From assembly GCF_964019385.1 (NCBI RefSeq), contig NC_088649.1:15228647-15292646 (forward strand): a stretch of 64,000 bases of DNA. The letters are read 5' to 3'. Origin of the DNA: Sycon ciliatum. Taxonomy: Eukaryota > Porifera > Calcarea > Leucosolenida > Sycettidae. Position 1 is the stretch's first letter. Each line of letters opens with the position of its first letter. The notes beneath the pieces are model-generated. The model was not told the DNA's origin and did not search any database. It was given only the letters and a program-made list of their open reading frames with translations. The position numbers were made by a program, and so were the translations under genes. Below, piece after piece: positions 21,333 through 32,747 of the stretch.

Positions 21333-23960
21333 GGGGCTGTTAAGTGTGACGTCACGGCTCCTTCGATACGCATAGCAACGGAGAGCACTGGGGACAAACA
21401 AAAGTCGCGTCCTCTGGATGGAACCAGATGTCAAGGGCAACAGCATCTAAATGACTGAAGAGACAGCAGTTTTTCTTTGCTTTTTCTTCAAGCGATTGTT
21501 GTCGCTCTTTACTCCTTGTTCTTTCCTCTACAAAACTCCTGTAGTCGTCGAGTGCCTTCATGATGGCTGTGAACTTGGCTACCCACAGTAAAACTCCGTG
21601 TTTGAGAGTGCTTTGAAGATGTTTCGCGTCCTGATGGATCAAAGTATGAGCGCTCCTTGTGGATTCGATTATATATAGGTGAGTTGTTCAAGAAATCAGT
21701 GTCTTCTTTCTGTCTCTGCCCTCACGCTGGCACAATATCAGCCTCTATATCCATGACAGCTCGCACCTCCCGTAAACTGCATGACTTAGATATATTTTCG
21801 CCCTCCGTGGTGATTGAAGACCCATGGAAGAATTTATTATGTTCAGAAAGATGTCCTAAGAATATAAAATAAAATAATTCTAGGGAATTGTCATAGGGTA
21901 TTTTGGGAAGGATGGAGACAGAGAGAGAGAGCACTGTTTGAAGTGTTTGTCTCACTGTAATTACTCCAGATTATTGAATGTTGTATGATCTATTCTATAT
22001 TTTCCATAATGGTTTTTCCTGATTTGCGGGATCTCTTCTTTTGCTGTTTGCATGTTTACAGGAAGTGGCTGTCTGGTGTAACTGCACCAGATCCTGGGGA
22101 AATTAAGTCAGATGCAGAGGCAGGGTCGTCCAGTGATGCAACACTGCTGTTCTGTGTGCAACGTTACCGCTAATACCTCCGGCGAAAACACAAAAAAGAC
22201 GAACACGTGAAAAGACTACAGTATTGACCGTTCTGCTAATAAATGCATGACTGCTCCGACAGTCGATAATCGAAACACAGAGCACCAGCATGATGTTTTC
22301 ATATTGGGAACCACACAACAGCTCAATTCTCAAGCCCAAAAATTGATGAATACAAATACAGAGCGACGCAACAAGAGATCATCCGGCAACCAAACAAACC
22401 TGGGTCTAATGCACTGAATAGTCCTGAAATACGCAGGCCAGACAAAGCAGTGCAAGCACATAATGTTACAAGGTACATGGATTGCAGAACAAAGTGTAAT
22501 CAAAGATACACAGGGTTATAGCTGCACACTTGTGCATGTGCTCGCTCAGCCCAAGAGCACACGATCATGATGATAGAAACAATCCGGGGGAAACACGCTA
22601 ACACCAAAGTAAGCATCAACACGTAAATAGTGCAGCTCTGAAAAATTACATTGACATGAACATTGGTGTGTCGAGTAGTATCAGGCTTGAATAATCATCC
22701 AACCAAGACTTCATCAGGTCCCAGACGCTGAGATCGCACGCCGAATGTGAAGTGCATCTAGCCTTGAACCTGTCGCACAAGGCACACATATATGGCAAAA
22801 TGACATCCACTCTGATTATTTCCAGAGGCCAATCATGACAGAACACAGAAATGAAACCACGGGCTCAACCAAGTAAACGCAAAGGAAGTTAGTCAAAATA
22901 ATCTATGCAATGCTCTTTTAATTGCAGCGCTGATTGCAGTGTTGCGTCATAGCCCGATACCCACTGAGCACAGACACAACTCCATTCGTCAGGGGCAAGA
23001 CATACTCTTTTGGAATAAAGTCATAAAGTACAGCGTTCCAATGACATTACGGACACCTCGTGTAAATGCATGGTTTGTTCATCTGGCCGACTCGGCCACG
23101 CATGAGAGTGTGTGCATCGCGCGCGCGCACACACCATGTATTCGGTGCGTATGGTGTACCAGTTGCGGGATAATGAAGATGGAATCATTATCATGATGTT
23201 ACATGTACATCTACAGTGTATGTTTGAGTGTAAAGTAAATTTTATTTTATTGCACATTTCTTCGACACAACGAATTACTTACTTCACATGTTCGCATTTC
23301 TCATAATCGATCCACCTGCACTCCGTATCAGTCGAGGAAAAATTCTCCCAGATATACACTAGTCACCACAGCCATGTGATGACATTGGGATGGGCCCCAA
23401 GCACGATTGCACTCTCTCTGAGTTACAATAAAGTTGGCCAGATTATCTGTGAAGACAAAATGCAATGCATAGCGGCAATCGATGGATGAAGAGAGACTGA
23501 GAGTTTGTAAATACCCATATCTTTCCACTTGTTCAGGAGCTTACCTTTTGGAGTTCACATCGTTTACACGATCTCTCATGCTGTCTTGCACCTTTGTTTT
23601 GTTGACCATGGATACGCCAACTCAGAAAACATTCCACAGGAGCTACTAATGCAGGGCGTTTTTCACGCTCGATCTCGGCGATCTACCTTGTCACGCCAAT
23701 AAAAACCTCCGTGACACTGGCTACAGTCACAAGAGACGTCTCAGTAAGGTAATGAGCACGACAACATCGTCGAGATCAAGGACAAAGAGAAAACAAAACA
23801 CTCACTGAAAACAGCAAAGAAGAAACGAAGAAATGTACACGATTCCTTTATGTTGCCACTGACAACTGGGTCGGTGGAGACGACGCTACTTTTGTTTGTC
23901 CCCAGTGGGATCGTTGTTATGCGTATCGAAGGAACTGTGACGTCATCACTTAACAGCCCC
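21333..23960. mobile_element. DNA transposon copy A (TIR GGGGCTGTTAAGTG, AT target)
   Basis: The inverted ends GGGGCTGTTAAGTG..GACGTCAC are flanked by AT on both sides. The length is 2.63 kb. It matches copy B (28739-31733) throughout. Conserved minus-strand stretches occur in both copies (21352-21642 with KALDDYR.F.EERTRSKERQQ; 22646-22846; around 23040), suggesting a decayed multi-exon transposon gene of unknown type. AT duplications are reported for ISL2EU (IS4EU) elements, a possible affiliation. It interrupts the RT element between its N-terminal head (24.4-24.8 kb) and body. Confidence 0.75.
21352..21642 (-). CDS. Conserved C-terminal ORF fragment of transposon copy A
   Basis: About 96 residues on the minus strand ending just inside the terminal inverted repeat, with a coiled-coil-like KALDDYRSFVEERTRSKERQ stretch and a CPQC near the end. 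The corresponding 69 residues of copy B (28758-28967) differ at only a few positions and stay open, which favours former coding function. It is not matched to any family from memory. Confidence 0.35.
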   Translation of the reverse strand: MIHQDAKHLQSTLKHGVLLWVAKFTAIMKALDDYRSFVEERTRSKERQQSLEEKAKKNCCLFSHLDAVALDIWFHPEDATFVCPQCSPLLCVSKEP

Positions 23961-24022
23961 ATTGGTACATGGTGTCAGGCGAGTTCGGCACCTGCACATG
24001 TACGGGTACTACGGAGCTAATA

Positions 24023-24383
24023 GAGAGGTTAAGTTTCACGTAAAAGTCTTACGTCCGTGAACTTTTACGTCAAAAAGTGAAAAAAACTCACGTAAAATTT
24101 GACGTGTTTTACGTGAGTTGACTGTCCCGCACGTAAGTTCATGACGTGAGTTTTTGGAAGTTTCGCTTGGTTATCCAGACCGAATTTGTGTGAGTTTCCG
24201 GAATTTTATCGAGATTTATCAAGATTGTTGGAAGATTTGATATTTGTGCGAACTAAACCCGAATCCTGCCAGGCACAATTTCACGTCAGGTCGCACGTGT
24301 AACTTAACCTCTAAAAATTACACGTAACGTGAGATTTGCACCGCGTTTTGAAAAAGGGCAAAAAACGTGTAACTTAACCTCTC
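24023..24383. mobile_element. TA-flanked MITE (GAGAGGTTAAG ends) in the RT element
   Basis: The inverted ends GAGAGGTTAAGTTTCACGT and complement GTGTAACTTAACCTCTC are flanked by TA. The interior repeats ACGTAAAA-type motifs. It truncates the cysteine-rich head ORF of the RT element. The ends resemble the element at 3561-3786. Confidence 0.7.
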
Positions 24384-24813
24384 TACTGCCAGTGCGGGTA
24401 CCGGGAGACGAGCTCGACCGGGCTGTGCGAGGTGGTCCGTGACCGTCTCTGCACTCTGCAAGTAGGGTGGTGGTGAGTACTGCGGCTGCACTCTCGGTGA
24501 CTGCTGCCAGTGCTGGCTTGTGCACATTCGAGACATTTGGTACGGGTACGGAGTCTAGTGTCGTAGCTGTGGTTGCTCTGTTGTCGGAGCTCGTCGACGT
24601 CCTGCTGATAGTATGGTCCGGCACCGTATCACCAACAGCGGGTACGGTAGCTGTGGCCGTTGGTTGAGAAGACGGTTGGGAAGTCGGGGAGCTGTTTCGG
24701 CACTTGTTCTTCTTCGAAGGGAGACAATTCCGACACTCTCGGCCCTCCTTCATGCATTCGCACCGAACGCAGGTGCAGTTGCCGTTGCACCGGCAACAAG
24801 TGGCACCCTGCAT
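24384..24813 (-). pseudogene. Cysteine-rich N-terminal head of the RT element
   Basis: The ORF starts with CCRCNGNCTCVRCECMKEGR, then CRNCLPSKKNKCRN, about 12 cysteines, followed by Ser/Thr/Pro-rich sequence. This Cys-rich head (CxRC..C..C..CLPS....C.N) is, from memory, the usual N-terminus of the same RT family whose body lies at 18.1-21.3 kb in the same orientation. The link is inferred; the two parts are separated by transposon copy A and the MITE at 24023, and the intervening frame is not continuous. Confidence 0.6.
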
Positions 24814-24916
24814 CGGCTGGTTTGCGGGAGAGGCACGTTGAAGTCGGAAAATCCACTCAAAACTACGGAGCTCGAGAAACGCGTACCTACGTCAACATTT
24901 CAAAAAAACGGACCCA

Positions 24917-25338
24917 TCTAAACGAATTGCCTTTGTCAACAGCTTGCGGAAATCTATAAAAACCGAAGATCAAAGTCCTGAGAGGTATCGACAAGGGGCT
25001 CTCAAAGCCCCTAAATAGCTCCACAAGCTTTGAATAAGAATGAAGCTCGCAACTAGAGCCCAACATTTCATTTGCTTCTATTCTACTTTTAGTAGTCCTA
25101 AGTGGTGCTGAGTTACCATAACTTACCAGAAGAAAATATTCTTTCATACCACACCAAGTCTCTCTGCACACAAACCACAAAACTACCCAATATAATGTTA
25201 CCCAAGAATAATGGAAGTGAGATAATGCATGTAACCTCGTTCTAAAATTAGTTAGTGCATGGCAGGGAGGGTCTTATGGCTTGTTTGTGCCCTTCAGGGT
25301 AGCCCTCGGGCCTACGGCCCTCAGGCTAACCTGTCGGG
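24917..25338 (-). repeat. Right arm of the large inverted repeat
   Basis: This is the reverse complement of 16984-17421. Its outer hairpin is cut by the MITE at 25339-25687. It begins about 40 bases beyond the start of the RT head ORF, so the RT gene lies entirely between the two arms. Confidence 0.7.
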
Positions 25339-25687
25339 CACGACAGGCAAATCCACGTTTACAGGAAAGTCACCATGGAGATATTCCTGCGAGTGAACAA
25401 AATTTGCCCGCGGGAATCAAAAGTGTCCATGGCCTTTTTGCCCGCGGATGCACTCATCTGCGGGCACTTTTACAGTTATGAGGCTGTGAGGTCGTACTAT
25501 CGTACGGTAGTCTTGAACCCGGGTTGTTTGGCCTTTGTCTTTGGGTACTCATTCCAAATCACCAAAGTAACGCCGTATACTCACCGGATACTCGCGGGAG
25601 CTCTGGCCGCCACCCGCGGCCGTGTGAACTGCAGCCTCGCGTTTCACTTCCTGCGGGCACCTGACAAACGTGGATTTGCCTGTCGTG
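25339..25687. mobile_element. MITE with 22-bp inverted ends (CACGACAGGCAAATCCACGT)
   Basis: The two ends are perfect complements over about 22 bp. The length is 349 bp. No clear target duplication. The interior carries CCCGCGG motifs. No ORF of note. Confidence 0.75.
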
Positions 25688-25969
25688 TGAATCGCCTATA
25701 ACCAGTAACCTATAATTATTCATTGGAAACTGGCACCCTCACTTTTTGGTGTCTTCCGCACATACTGTAGTTGTAGATATCGTGAAAACAACAGTACATC
25801 TTGCATTGTCTGACCCGTGCCTCCTTTGCCACATTTGAAGCCAGCTGCAGAAAAGGCCAAGAACAGGAAAAGGAAATTCAGCCAGGTTTTACAAAATTAG
25901 GACAAGTATACCATGGCAAGATGTGTGGAGATTGAAGAGTACATAATCCCCCAACTCTTGGGTCAACCA

Positions 25970-27301
25970 TAATACTAGGTGCTGCACTCGGATCGACGGA
26001 GTTCGTCCAGAGCTATGTTTCCCAGAAGGCAAACGGGTGGAAAGACGAGATCGTGTCCTTGGCCAAGATTGCCGAAACCCAGCCACAGGCTGCCTATGCA
26101 GCATTCACGCAAGGCCTGAAGCATCGCTGGTCCTTCCTGTGCAGAGTCATGGAGTGTGCTGCTGAAAATCTTGGCCCTCTGGAAGACACCATCACCAATG
26201 TCCTCATTCCTGCCCTGTGCGGTAAGCCAGTAAACTCACGTGAGCGAAGGGTCCTTGCTTTCCCATGCCGTGAAGGAGGCCTCGGCTTAGTCGACCCCAC
26301 CACCTTGGGCGACCAGTTCCGGGCATCGGCAGCGATAACCTCCGCGCTCGTCCGCAAGATTCTGGACCAGGACCCCCAAGATTGGCCATGTGCTGGACCT
26401 GGTACGGTCCACTAAGAGGGAGGTGGCAAGTCGTACCCGCACTTCAACGGCCCAAGCAGCCAAAGAGTTCATCCTGACGCAGAACACTGATATCCAGCTC
26501 TGTGTCGGTCTGGCGGCGGAGAAGGGTGCGTCGGCTTGGCTGACCTGTAGACCCCTGAAGGCCCATGGCTTTGCCCTCTCGAAGGGTGAGTTCCGGGATG
26601 GCCTTGCGCTCCGCTATGGCTGGCCGCCAACCCACCTTCCATCGATCTGCCCGTGTGGTGCATCGTTCACCGTCGCCCACGCCTTGTCGTGCTCTCTGGG
26701 TGGGTTTCCCTCACTGAGGCACAACGAGGTGCGAGATGTTACGGCTGGTCTCCTCAAACGGGTCGCCAACAACGTCACCACTGAACCACACCTGCAGTCG
26801 GTAACTGGGGAAGCATTCCGCTACCGCTCTGCCATAACGGAGCCCCGGGCTAGGCTGGATATAGCAGCGAGTGGTGTCTGGGGTGGGCGTTTTGACCGCA
26901 CTTTCTTCGACGTACGGGTTTTTAACCCTTTCGCGGCTTCAAATCGCTCCACCTCAGTACCCTCCTGCTACCAGCGCCACGAACGGGAGAAACGCCGCTG
27001 CTATGAGGAGCGTGTTCGAGAGATCGAACATGCAACTTTTTCACCTCTCGTTCTCTCCTCAACAGGCGGCATGGGCAAGTCGGCAACAGCCTGCTATAAG
27101 CGGATTGCCGGGCTCCTGTCCGACAAGACGAAGGAGCCGTACAACCGTGTAATGGCGTGGTTTCGCTGCCGACTTGGCTTTGCTCTGGTTCGCTCCAGCA
27201 TGGTTTGTTTGCGTGGTGCTCGGCGACGCCCCCTGCGCGTCAGCGATGTGGCGGATGCATCTGCTACCTTGGCCGTTGCCGAGGCCCGCTGCCCTGTGTA
27301 A
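25970..27301 (+). pseudogene. 5'-truncated second copy of the YADD RT/nuclease element
   Basis: It begins abruptly within the post-RT region and runs through the CCHC finger (CPCG..H.LSC), RHNEVRD, ARLDIAASGVWGG and FFDVRVFNPFA to a natural stop at 27301. One frameshift near 26389. It shares most residues with the copy at 18126-21332 and shows the intact C-terminus (YKRIAGLL, MAWFRCRLGFALVRS). Truncation at the 5' end is typical of target-primed retrotransposition. RT core and YADD are absent, so it is non-functional. Confidence 0.82.
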
Positions 27302-27917
27302 CTGACTGCAAGTGGTTCCTAAATCAGTTCCTATTCCTCATTGTTGCTTCTTTTTTCCCCTCTAGTTTTCTTTTACGGTATTATAATTTCACGGAGAAGG
27401 CGGAGAGCCCGAACGTGTACAGTTTTATGTCTATTATTTGCCATGGCGATCCCCGTAAGTCAAAAATTTCAGGTACCATTTTCGTACTGCTGTGGATCTA
27501 CGCCCGCCCGCGATCGAGACTCGACGTCGACAAGATCGACACCACACGACCGCTGCGCTGCACGACGGGGCCCGGCCAACTGTATTACTAGTACTAGTAG
27601 CGCATGCAGGTTGCACTTGAGACTGCATGCACGGCTGCACATGCAGTCATGTTCTCGCCGGTGACAGGCGCAGTAGGTATGTATTACTGCACAAGGACCA
27701 GTGCAATACCGGCCGATATCTGCACGAACGGCGAAGCCGTAAGTGCAGATATCGACGCCGGTATTGCACGCGTCCGAGTGCAGTATTTATCGCACCCCTG
27801 CCACCACACAGTCTGTCACCACATACACTTGACACAGTCTGGTGCAACCCTAGCATGCTGCATGCAACCCTGCTATCATTTCACAGTCATACAACACAGC
27901 ACAACCAGTCGCGTTCA
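27302..27917. other. Palindrome-rich stretch with no gene
   Basis: Around 27595-27785 are imperfect hairpins, e.g. GTGCAATACCGGCCGATATC facing GATATCGACGCCGGTATTGC, and repeated GCATGCA motifs. Nothing else recognised. Confidence 0.5.
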
Positions 27918-28510
27918 TTTTTAGAGGAACACTTCTTTCCAGCAGCTGCTGTCTATACACGGGAGATCCTGGAAGTAGCGGGACAGCTTGCTCATGTCGT
28001 CGTCGTTGATGGGGTGTTTGTGCTCCACCGCTTTGACTTCTCCCGCTTTCTTTGGCTTCATGAGGAAAGCCTTCAATGCAATGTTTGCGTCCTTGAACGC
28101 TGGGTCACTGTGGACGTTCATGGGCCGCTTCAACTCGACTAGCTTGCGATGTATTGCGGAACGGAAACCGAGCAAGCTTGATGCAGAGTAGAACTTCACT
28201 CCAGCTTTCTCCGGACGGAATTCGACGTATGCATGTCGCAGAATGTATTAAAGCTAGGTCGCTTGCCGTAACCGTACTCAGGTCACAGCGACGTCCTGTG
28301 TCTTTACAATACTCGTCGAATAAGCGGAGCCATTTGTCAGTTGCCTGCATGTGTTTTTGTTTTTTTGCTCAGAAACGAGGCTGTCGATGGCGGCGTCGGA
28401 CAGTTTCTCAAATCGGCTGTCGACAGTCTTCTCCAATACTTGGGCGTCTGCTGTCTCGACTCTCACGGAGCTTGTGAAGTTGGCTTGGCGGACGCAAGCC
28501 GGGTCCACAT
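27918..28510 (-). pseudogene. Crypton-like tyrosine recombinase, N-terminal part, broken
   Basis: Frame segments read FEKLSDAAIDSLVSEQKNKN, then ATDKWLRLFDEYC, then YSASSLLGFRSAIHRKL, and ALKAFLMKPKKAGEV. This order (KNT, W..F..WC, SL..LRSAIHR, F..AN..L.A.LK..K..G) is the N-terminal SAM-like/core-binding region of Crypton-type and domesticated KIAA1958/QRICH1-like recombinases. The catalytic domain is absent. Two frame changes break the ORF. Confidence 0.62.
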
Positions 28511-28738
28511 TCGCTTCCGCGACAGCGTCCTTTATTTGGTGTGCTGCAGCAAGTCAGCAGCGACTGCTTGGCGGAGCGACTCGCAATATTCCCCAGTACA
28601 CCGCCAGCCAATGACCAGATGAGTATGTGGATGCACTGCAGTGCGCTTGTGGCTCAATGTAGCTGAACCATCGGACCTTATTTGTCAGCTTGGATCACGT
28701 GATCCATCCAGCTGCCGCGTGCGGCAAACAGCCCAAAT

Positions 28739-31733
28739 GGGGCTGTTAAGTGTGACGTCACGGCCCCTTCGATACGCATAGCAACGGAGAGCACTGGGGA
28801 CAAACAAAAGTCGCGTCCTCTGGATGGAACCAGTTGTCAAAGGCAACAGCATCTAAATGACTGGAGAGAGAGCAGTTTTTCTTTGCTTTTTCTTCAAGCG
28901 ATTGTTGTCGCTCTTTACTCCTTGTTCTTTCCTCTGCAAATCTCCTGTAGTCGTCGAGGGCCTTCATAATGGCTGTGAAATTGGCTGCCCACTGTAAAAC
29001 TCCGTGTTTGAGAGTGCTTTGAAGATTCTTCGCGTCCTGATGGATTAAAGTACGAGCGCTCCCTGTGGATTCGATTATATGTAGGTGAGTTGTTCAAGAA
29101 ATCAGTGTCTTCTTTCTGTCTCTGCCCTCACACTGGCACAATGATATCAGCCTCTATATCCATGACAGCTCGCACCTCCCGTAAACTGCATGACTTAGAT
29201 ATATTCTCGCCCTCCGTGGTGATTGAAGACCCATGGAAGAAGTTATTATGTTCAGAATGATGTCCTGAGAATATAAAATAAAATAATTCTAGGGAATTGT
29301 TACAGGGTATTTTGGAAGGATCGAGACAGAGAGAGAGAGAGAGAGCACTGAAGTGTTTGTCTCACTGTAATTACTCTAGATTATTGAATGGTGTATGATC
29401 TACTCGATATTTTCCACAACGGTTTTTCCTGATTTGCGGGATCTCTTCTTTTGCTGTTTGCGTGTTTACAGGAAGTGATTGTCTGGTGTGTCTGCACCAG
29501 ATCCTGGGGACATAAAGTCAGATGCAGAGGCAGGGTCGTCCAGTGATGCAACACTGTCGTTCTATGTGCAACGTCACCGCTAATTCCCCCGGCGAAAACA
29601 CAAAAAGACAAACACGTCAAGAGACTACAGTATTGACCGTTCTGGTAATGAATCGTGACTGCTCGGACAGTCGATAATCGAAACACAGAGCACCAGCATG
29701 ATGTTTTGATATTGGGAACCACACACCAGCTCAATTCTCAAGCCCAAAAATTGATGAATACAAAACACAGAGCGACGCAACAAGAGATCATCCGGCAACC
29801 AAACCAACCTGGGTCTAATGCACTGAATAGTCCTGAAATACGCAGGCCACACAAAGCAGTGCAAGCACATACTGTTACAAGGTACATGCATTGCAGAACA
29901 AAGTGTAACCAAAGATACACGGGGTTATAGCTGCACACTCGTGCATGTGCTCGCTCAGCCCAAGAACACGCATGATGATAGAAATAATCCGGGGGAAACA
30001 CGCTAGCACCGAAGTAAGCATCAAGACGTAAATAGTCATCATCACAAGCCCATAGCCCTAAGGCCGTCGGGCGTCACAGAGCAAGTATGACCAAGGCTTG
30101 AAGCGAGCGCCATAAAAATCGATCGCGTGCAGCAGCGAGCAAGGGACTGCACGTCAAGTGCAGTCCATGAAATAATATTATCAAGCCATGACATTCTGGG
30201 CCTGCCTCGGCCACGACCTCCAGCAACACAACCCTGAAGAACAGTCAATGACAAACAGCCGGAACGAACAATATGACCAAAAAATTGCAATTTCCTTTTA
30301 CGAACAGAAACAATAAGTGGGACTTGTTTGTGAATACTATTTATTTCCTCTCTAACAGACACATTCGTCCGTAAATAGTGCAGCTTTGAAAAAGTAAAAA
30401 TTACATTGACATGTACATTGGTGTGCCGAGTAGTATCATCCTTGATTACCCATCCAACCAAGACGTTATCAGGTCCCAGACGCCGAGATCGCACACCGAA
30501 TGTGAAGTGCATCTAGCCTTGAACCTGTTGCACAAGGCACACACATGACAAAAATGACATCCACTCCGATTATTTCCAGAGGCCAATCATAACAGAACAC
30601 AGAAATGAAGCCACGGGCTCAACTAAGTACATATAAACGCAAAGGAAATTAGTTAAAATAATCCATGAAGTGCTATTTTAATTCCAGCGCTGACTGCAGT
30701 GTGGCGTCGTGGCCCGATACCCGCTGAGCATAGACACAAACTCCATTTGACAGGGGCAAGACATACTCTTTTGGAATAAAGTCATAAAGTAGAGCATTCC
30801 AATGACATGACGGACACCTCGTGCAAATGCGTGGTCTGTTCATCCGGCCAACTCGGCCACGCATGAGAGTATGTGCATGTACGCACGCAAGCGTGTGCGT
30901 GCACACACACACCATGTATTCGGTGCGCATGGCGTACCTGTTGCGGAGATATGAAGATGGAATCATTATCATGATGTTACATGTACATGTACAGTGTATG
31001 TTTGAGTGTAAAGTAAATTATATTTTATTACACATTTCTTCGACACAACTTACTCCACATCTTCGCATTTCTCATAATCCATCCACCTACACTCCGTCTC
31101 AGTTGAGGAAAACCTCTCCCAGGTACAGGTATACACTAGTCACCAAAGCCATGTGATGACATTGGGATGGGTCCCAAGCACGATTGCACTCTCCAGTTAC
31201 AATATAATTTATTTGTCCAGATTATCGGTGAAGACAAAATGCAATGCATAGCGGCAATCGATGGATGAAGAGAGAGCTTGTAAATACACATATCTTTCCA
31301 CTTGTTCAGGAGCTTACCTTTTGGAGTTCACATCGTTTACACGATCTCTTATGCTGTCTTGCACCTTGGCTTTGTTGACCATGGATACGCCATCCCAGAA
31401 GACATTCTACAGGAGCTACTAATGCAGAGCGTTTTTCACACTCGATCTCGGCGATCTACCTCGTCACGCCAATAAAATCCTCCGTGACACTGGCTACAGT
31501 CACAAGAGACGTCTCAGTAAGGTAATGAGCACGACAACACCGTCGAGATCAAGGACAAAGAGAAAACAAAACACTCACTGAAAACAGCAAAGAAGAAACG
31601 AAGAAATGTACACGATCCCTATATGTTGCCACTGACAACTGGTTCGCTGGAGACGACGCTACTTTTGTTTGTCCCCAGTGGGATCGTTGCTATGCGTATC
31701 GAAGGAACTGTGACGTCATCACTTAACAGCCCC
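28739..31733. mobile_element. DNA transposon copy B (TIR GGGGCTGTTAAGTG, AT target)
   Basis: The same family as 21333-23960, flanked by AT on both sides. The paralogous site at 62311-62330 lacks it and reads GCGCTTTTTGGGCT, so boundaries and a 2-bp duplication are directly visible. It contains a 343-bp LINE insertion (30036-30378) absent from copy A. Minus-strand coding remnants parallel those in copy A. Confidence 0.82.
30036..30378 (-). mobile_element. 5'-truncated LINE, C-terminal end, with 9-bp target duplication
   Basis: On the minus strand the frame reads VRKRKLQFFGHIVRSGCLS, then GGRGRGRPRMSWLDNIISW, the typical C-terminus of L2/CR1/RTE-type LINE ORF2 proteins (RR..L.W.GH..R, GRP...W.D.I..W). 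The tail is TGATGATGA. It is flanked by CGTAAATAG on both sides (30027-30035, 30370-30378). Copy A has a single CGTAAATAG at the matching place. Confidence 0.85.
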
Positions 31734-31864
31734 ATAGCGCTAACTCTGGCCTGCGAGCGTTTGCTGCGACTAGCGCGCTAGCGCTCGTGACATACACAAA
31801 CGCGCTAGCCAGAATGCTTTGACTTTGATGGCTTTCAGCTTCTATTTTTTGAAAAGTAGCGCGC

Positions 31865-32059
31865 TCACTCTTTTCCTCTTCCATTTTTTAGGGCAATTGC
31901 CAATTTTGTTTGATAGACGAAGCTTAGGGTCTCTTTGGGTTTGCAACCCTTACCCTCCTGGAAAAAATCATAGTTGCTAGACTGCGACACTTCAGACCAG
32001 GTACTATTAGAGCCGCTAATGGACGACGAGCTATTTTCCGCTATCCGGAGCTCAAGCAT
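31865..32059 (-). CDS. Conserved 64-residue ORF, copy I
   Basis: It starts MLELRIAENSSSSISG and ends in KNGRGKE. The copy at 61984-62178 encodes the same protein except for one residue near the end (K to N). No domain recognised. It could be the first exon of the gene of the repeat, or simply reflect recent duplication. Not a confident gene. Confidence 0.25.
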   Translation of the reverse strand: MLELRIAENSSSSISGSNSTWSEVSQSSNYDFFQEGKGCKPKETLSFVYQTKLAIALKNGRGKE

Positions 32060-32366
32060 TTGAGCCGCTAAATGGACGAGACTCCTGGGGTAAAGGATGC
32101 AGAGAATGAGGAGAAAACACTCGTATGGAGCAGGGAGTAGGTATTGTACTACTTCCTGGTATGGAGCACTGAGAAGCGGTAAGTCCTAGGGCAATTCTTA
32201 GCCAGTAATTACTTTCTCGCCATAATAATGTTCTCGTTTTTCGTGTCTTCTGTAATGCCAGTACACTAGCAGTACGACTACACTGTAGGCGAGAGTCCAT
32301 AAGCCAGAGTGTGCAGCTCTCCATCTATGCAGCATAAACAAATTAATGACAAATTTCCTTTGCCTA

Positions 32367-32747
32367 GGGGCTGGGTTCCACTGCCGCTCCGCCGCACATC
32401 ATCCACGGCATGAAACGTCATTACGAGCTGGTCCAGTGAGGCCGCGGCTCATCACCAGCTTTCGCTTCGCTGCTTGATACAAAAAAAATGCAAGCCGCGG
32501 TCACGGCTTGCATTGTTTCCCGCACTTAATTGTTTTAGTCGGGGGAATTTTAATTCGTTGCACAGGCCAGAACACGAGGATTTTTTTGGATTTTACCCGC
32601 GCGCAGGCAGGCTAAATGTCATCAAAAAACGTCGAGCACGATCGCGGTACCGTGAATGGCGAATGTCACTGGAACCGCGCCGCTCTGCTGCATGCAGCCA
32701 AGTACCGTGGAGCAGCGGAGCTGCGGAGCCGCAGTGGAACCCGGCCC
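32367..32747. mobile_element. TA-flanked MITE with GGGTTCCACTGC ends, copy I
   Basis: The inverted ends GGGGCTGGGTTCCACTGC and complement are flanked by TA (32365-32366, 32748-32749). The GC-rich subterminal region includes a second palindrome, GCAAGCCGCGGTCACGGCTTGC. The same insertion exists in copy II at 61275-61650, so it predates the segment duplication. Confidence 0.75.
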
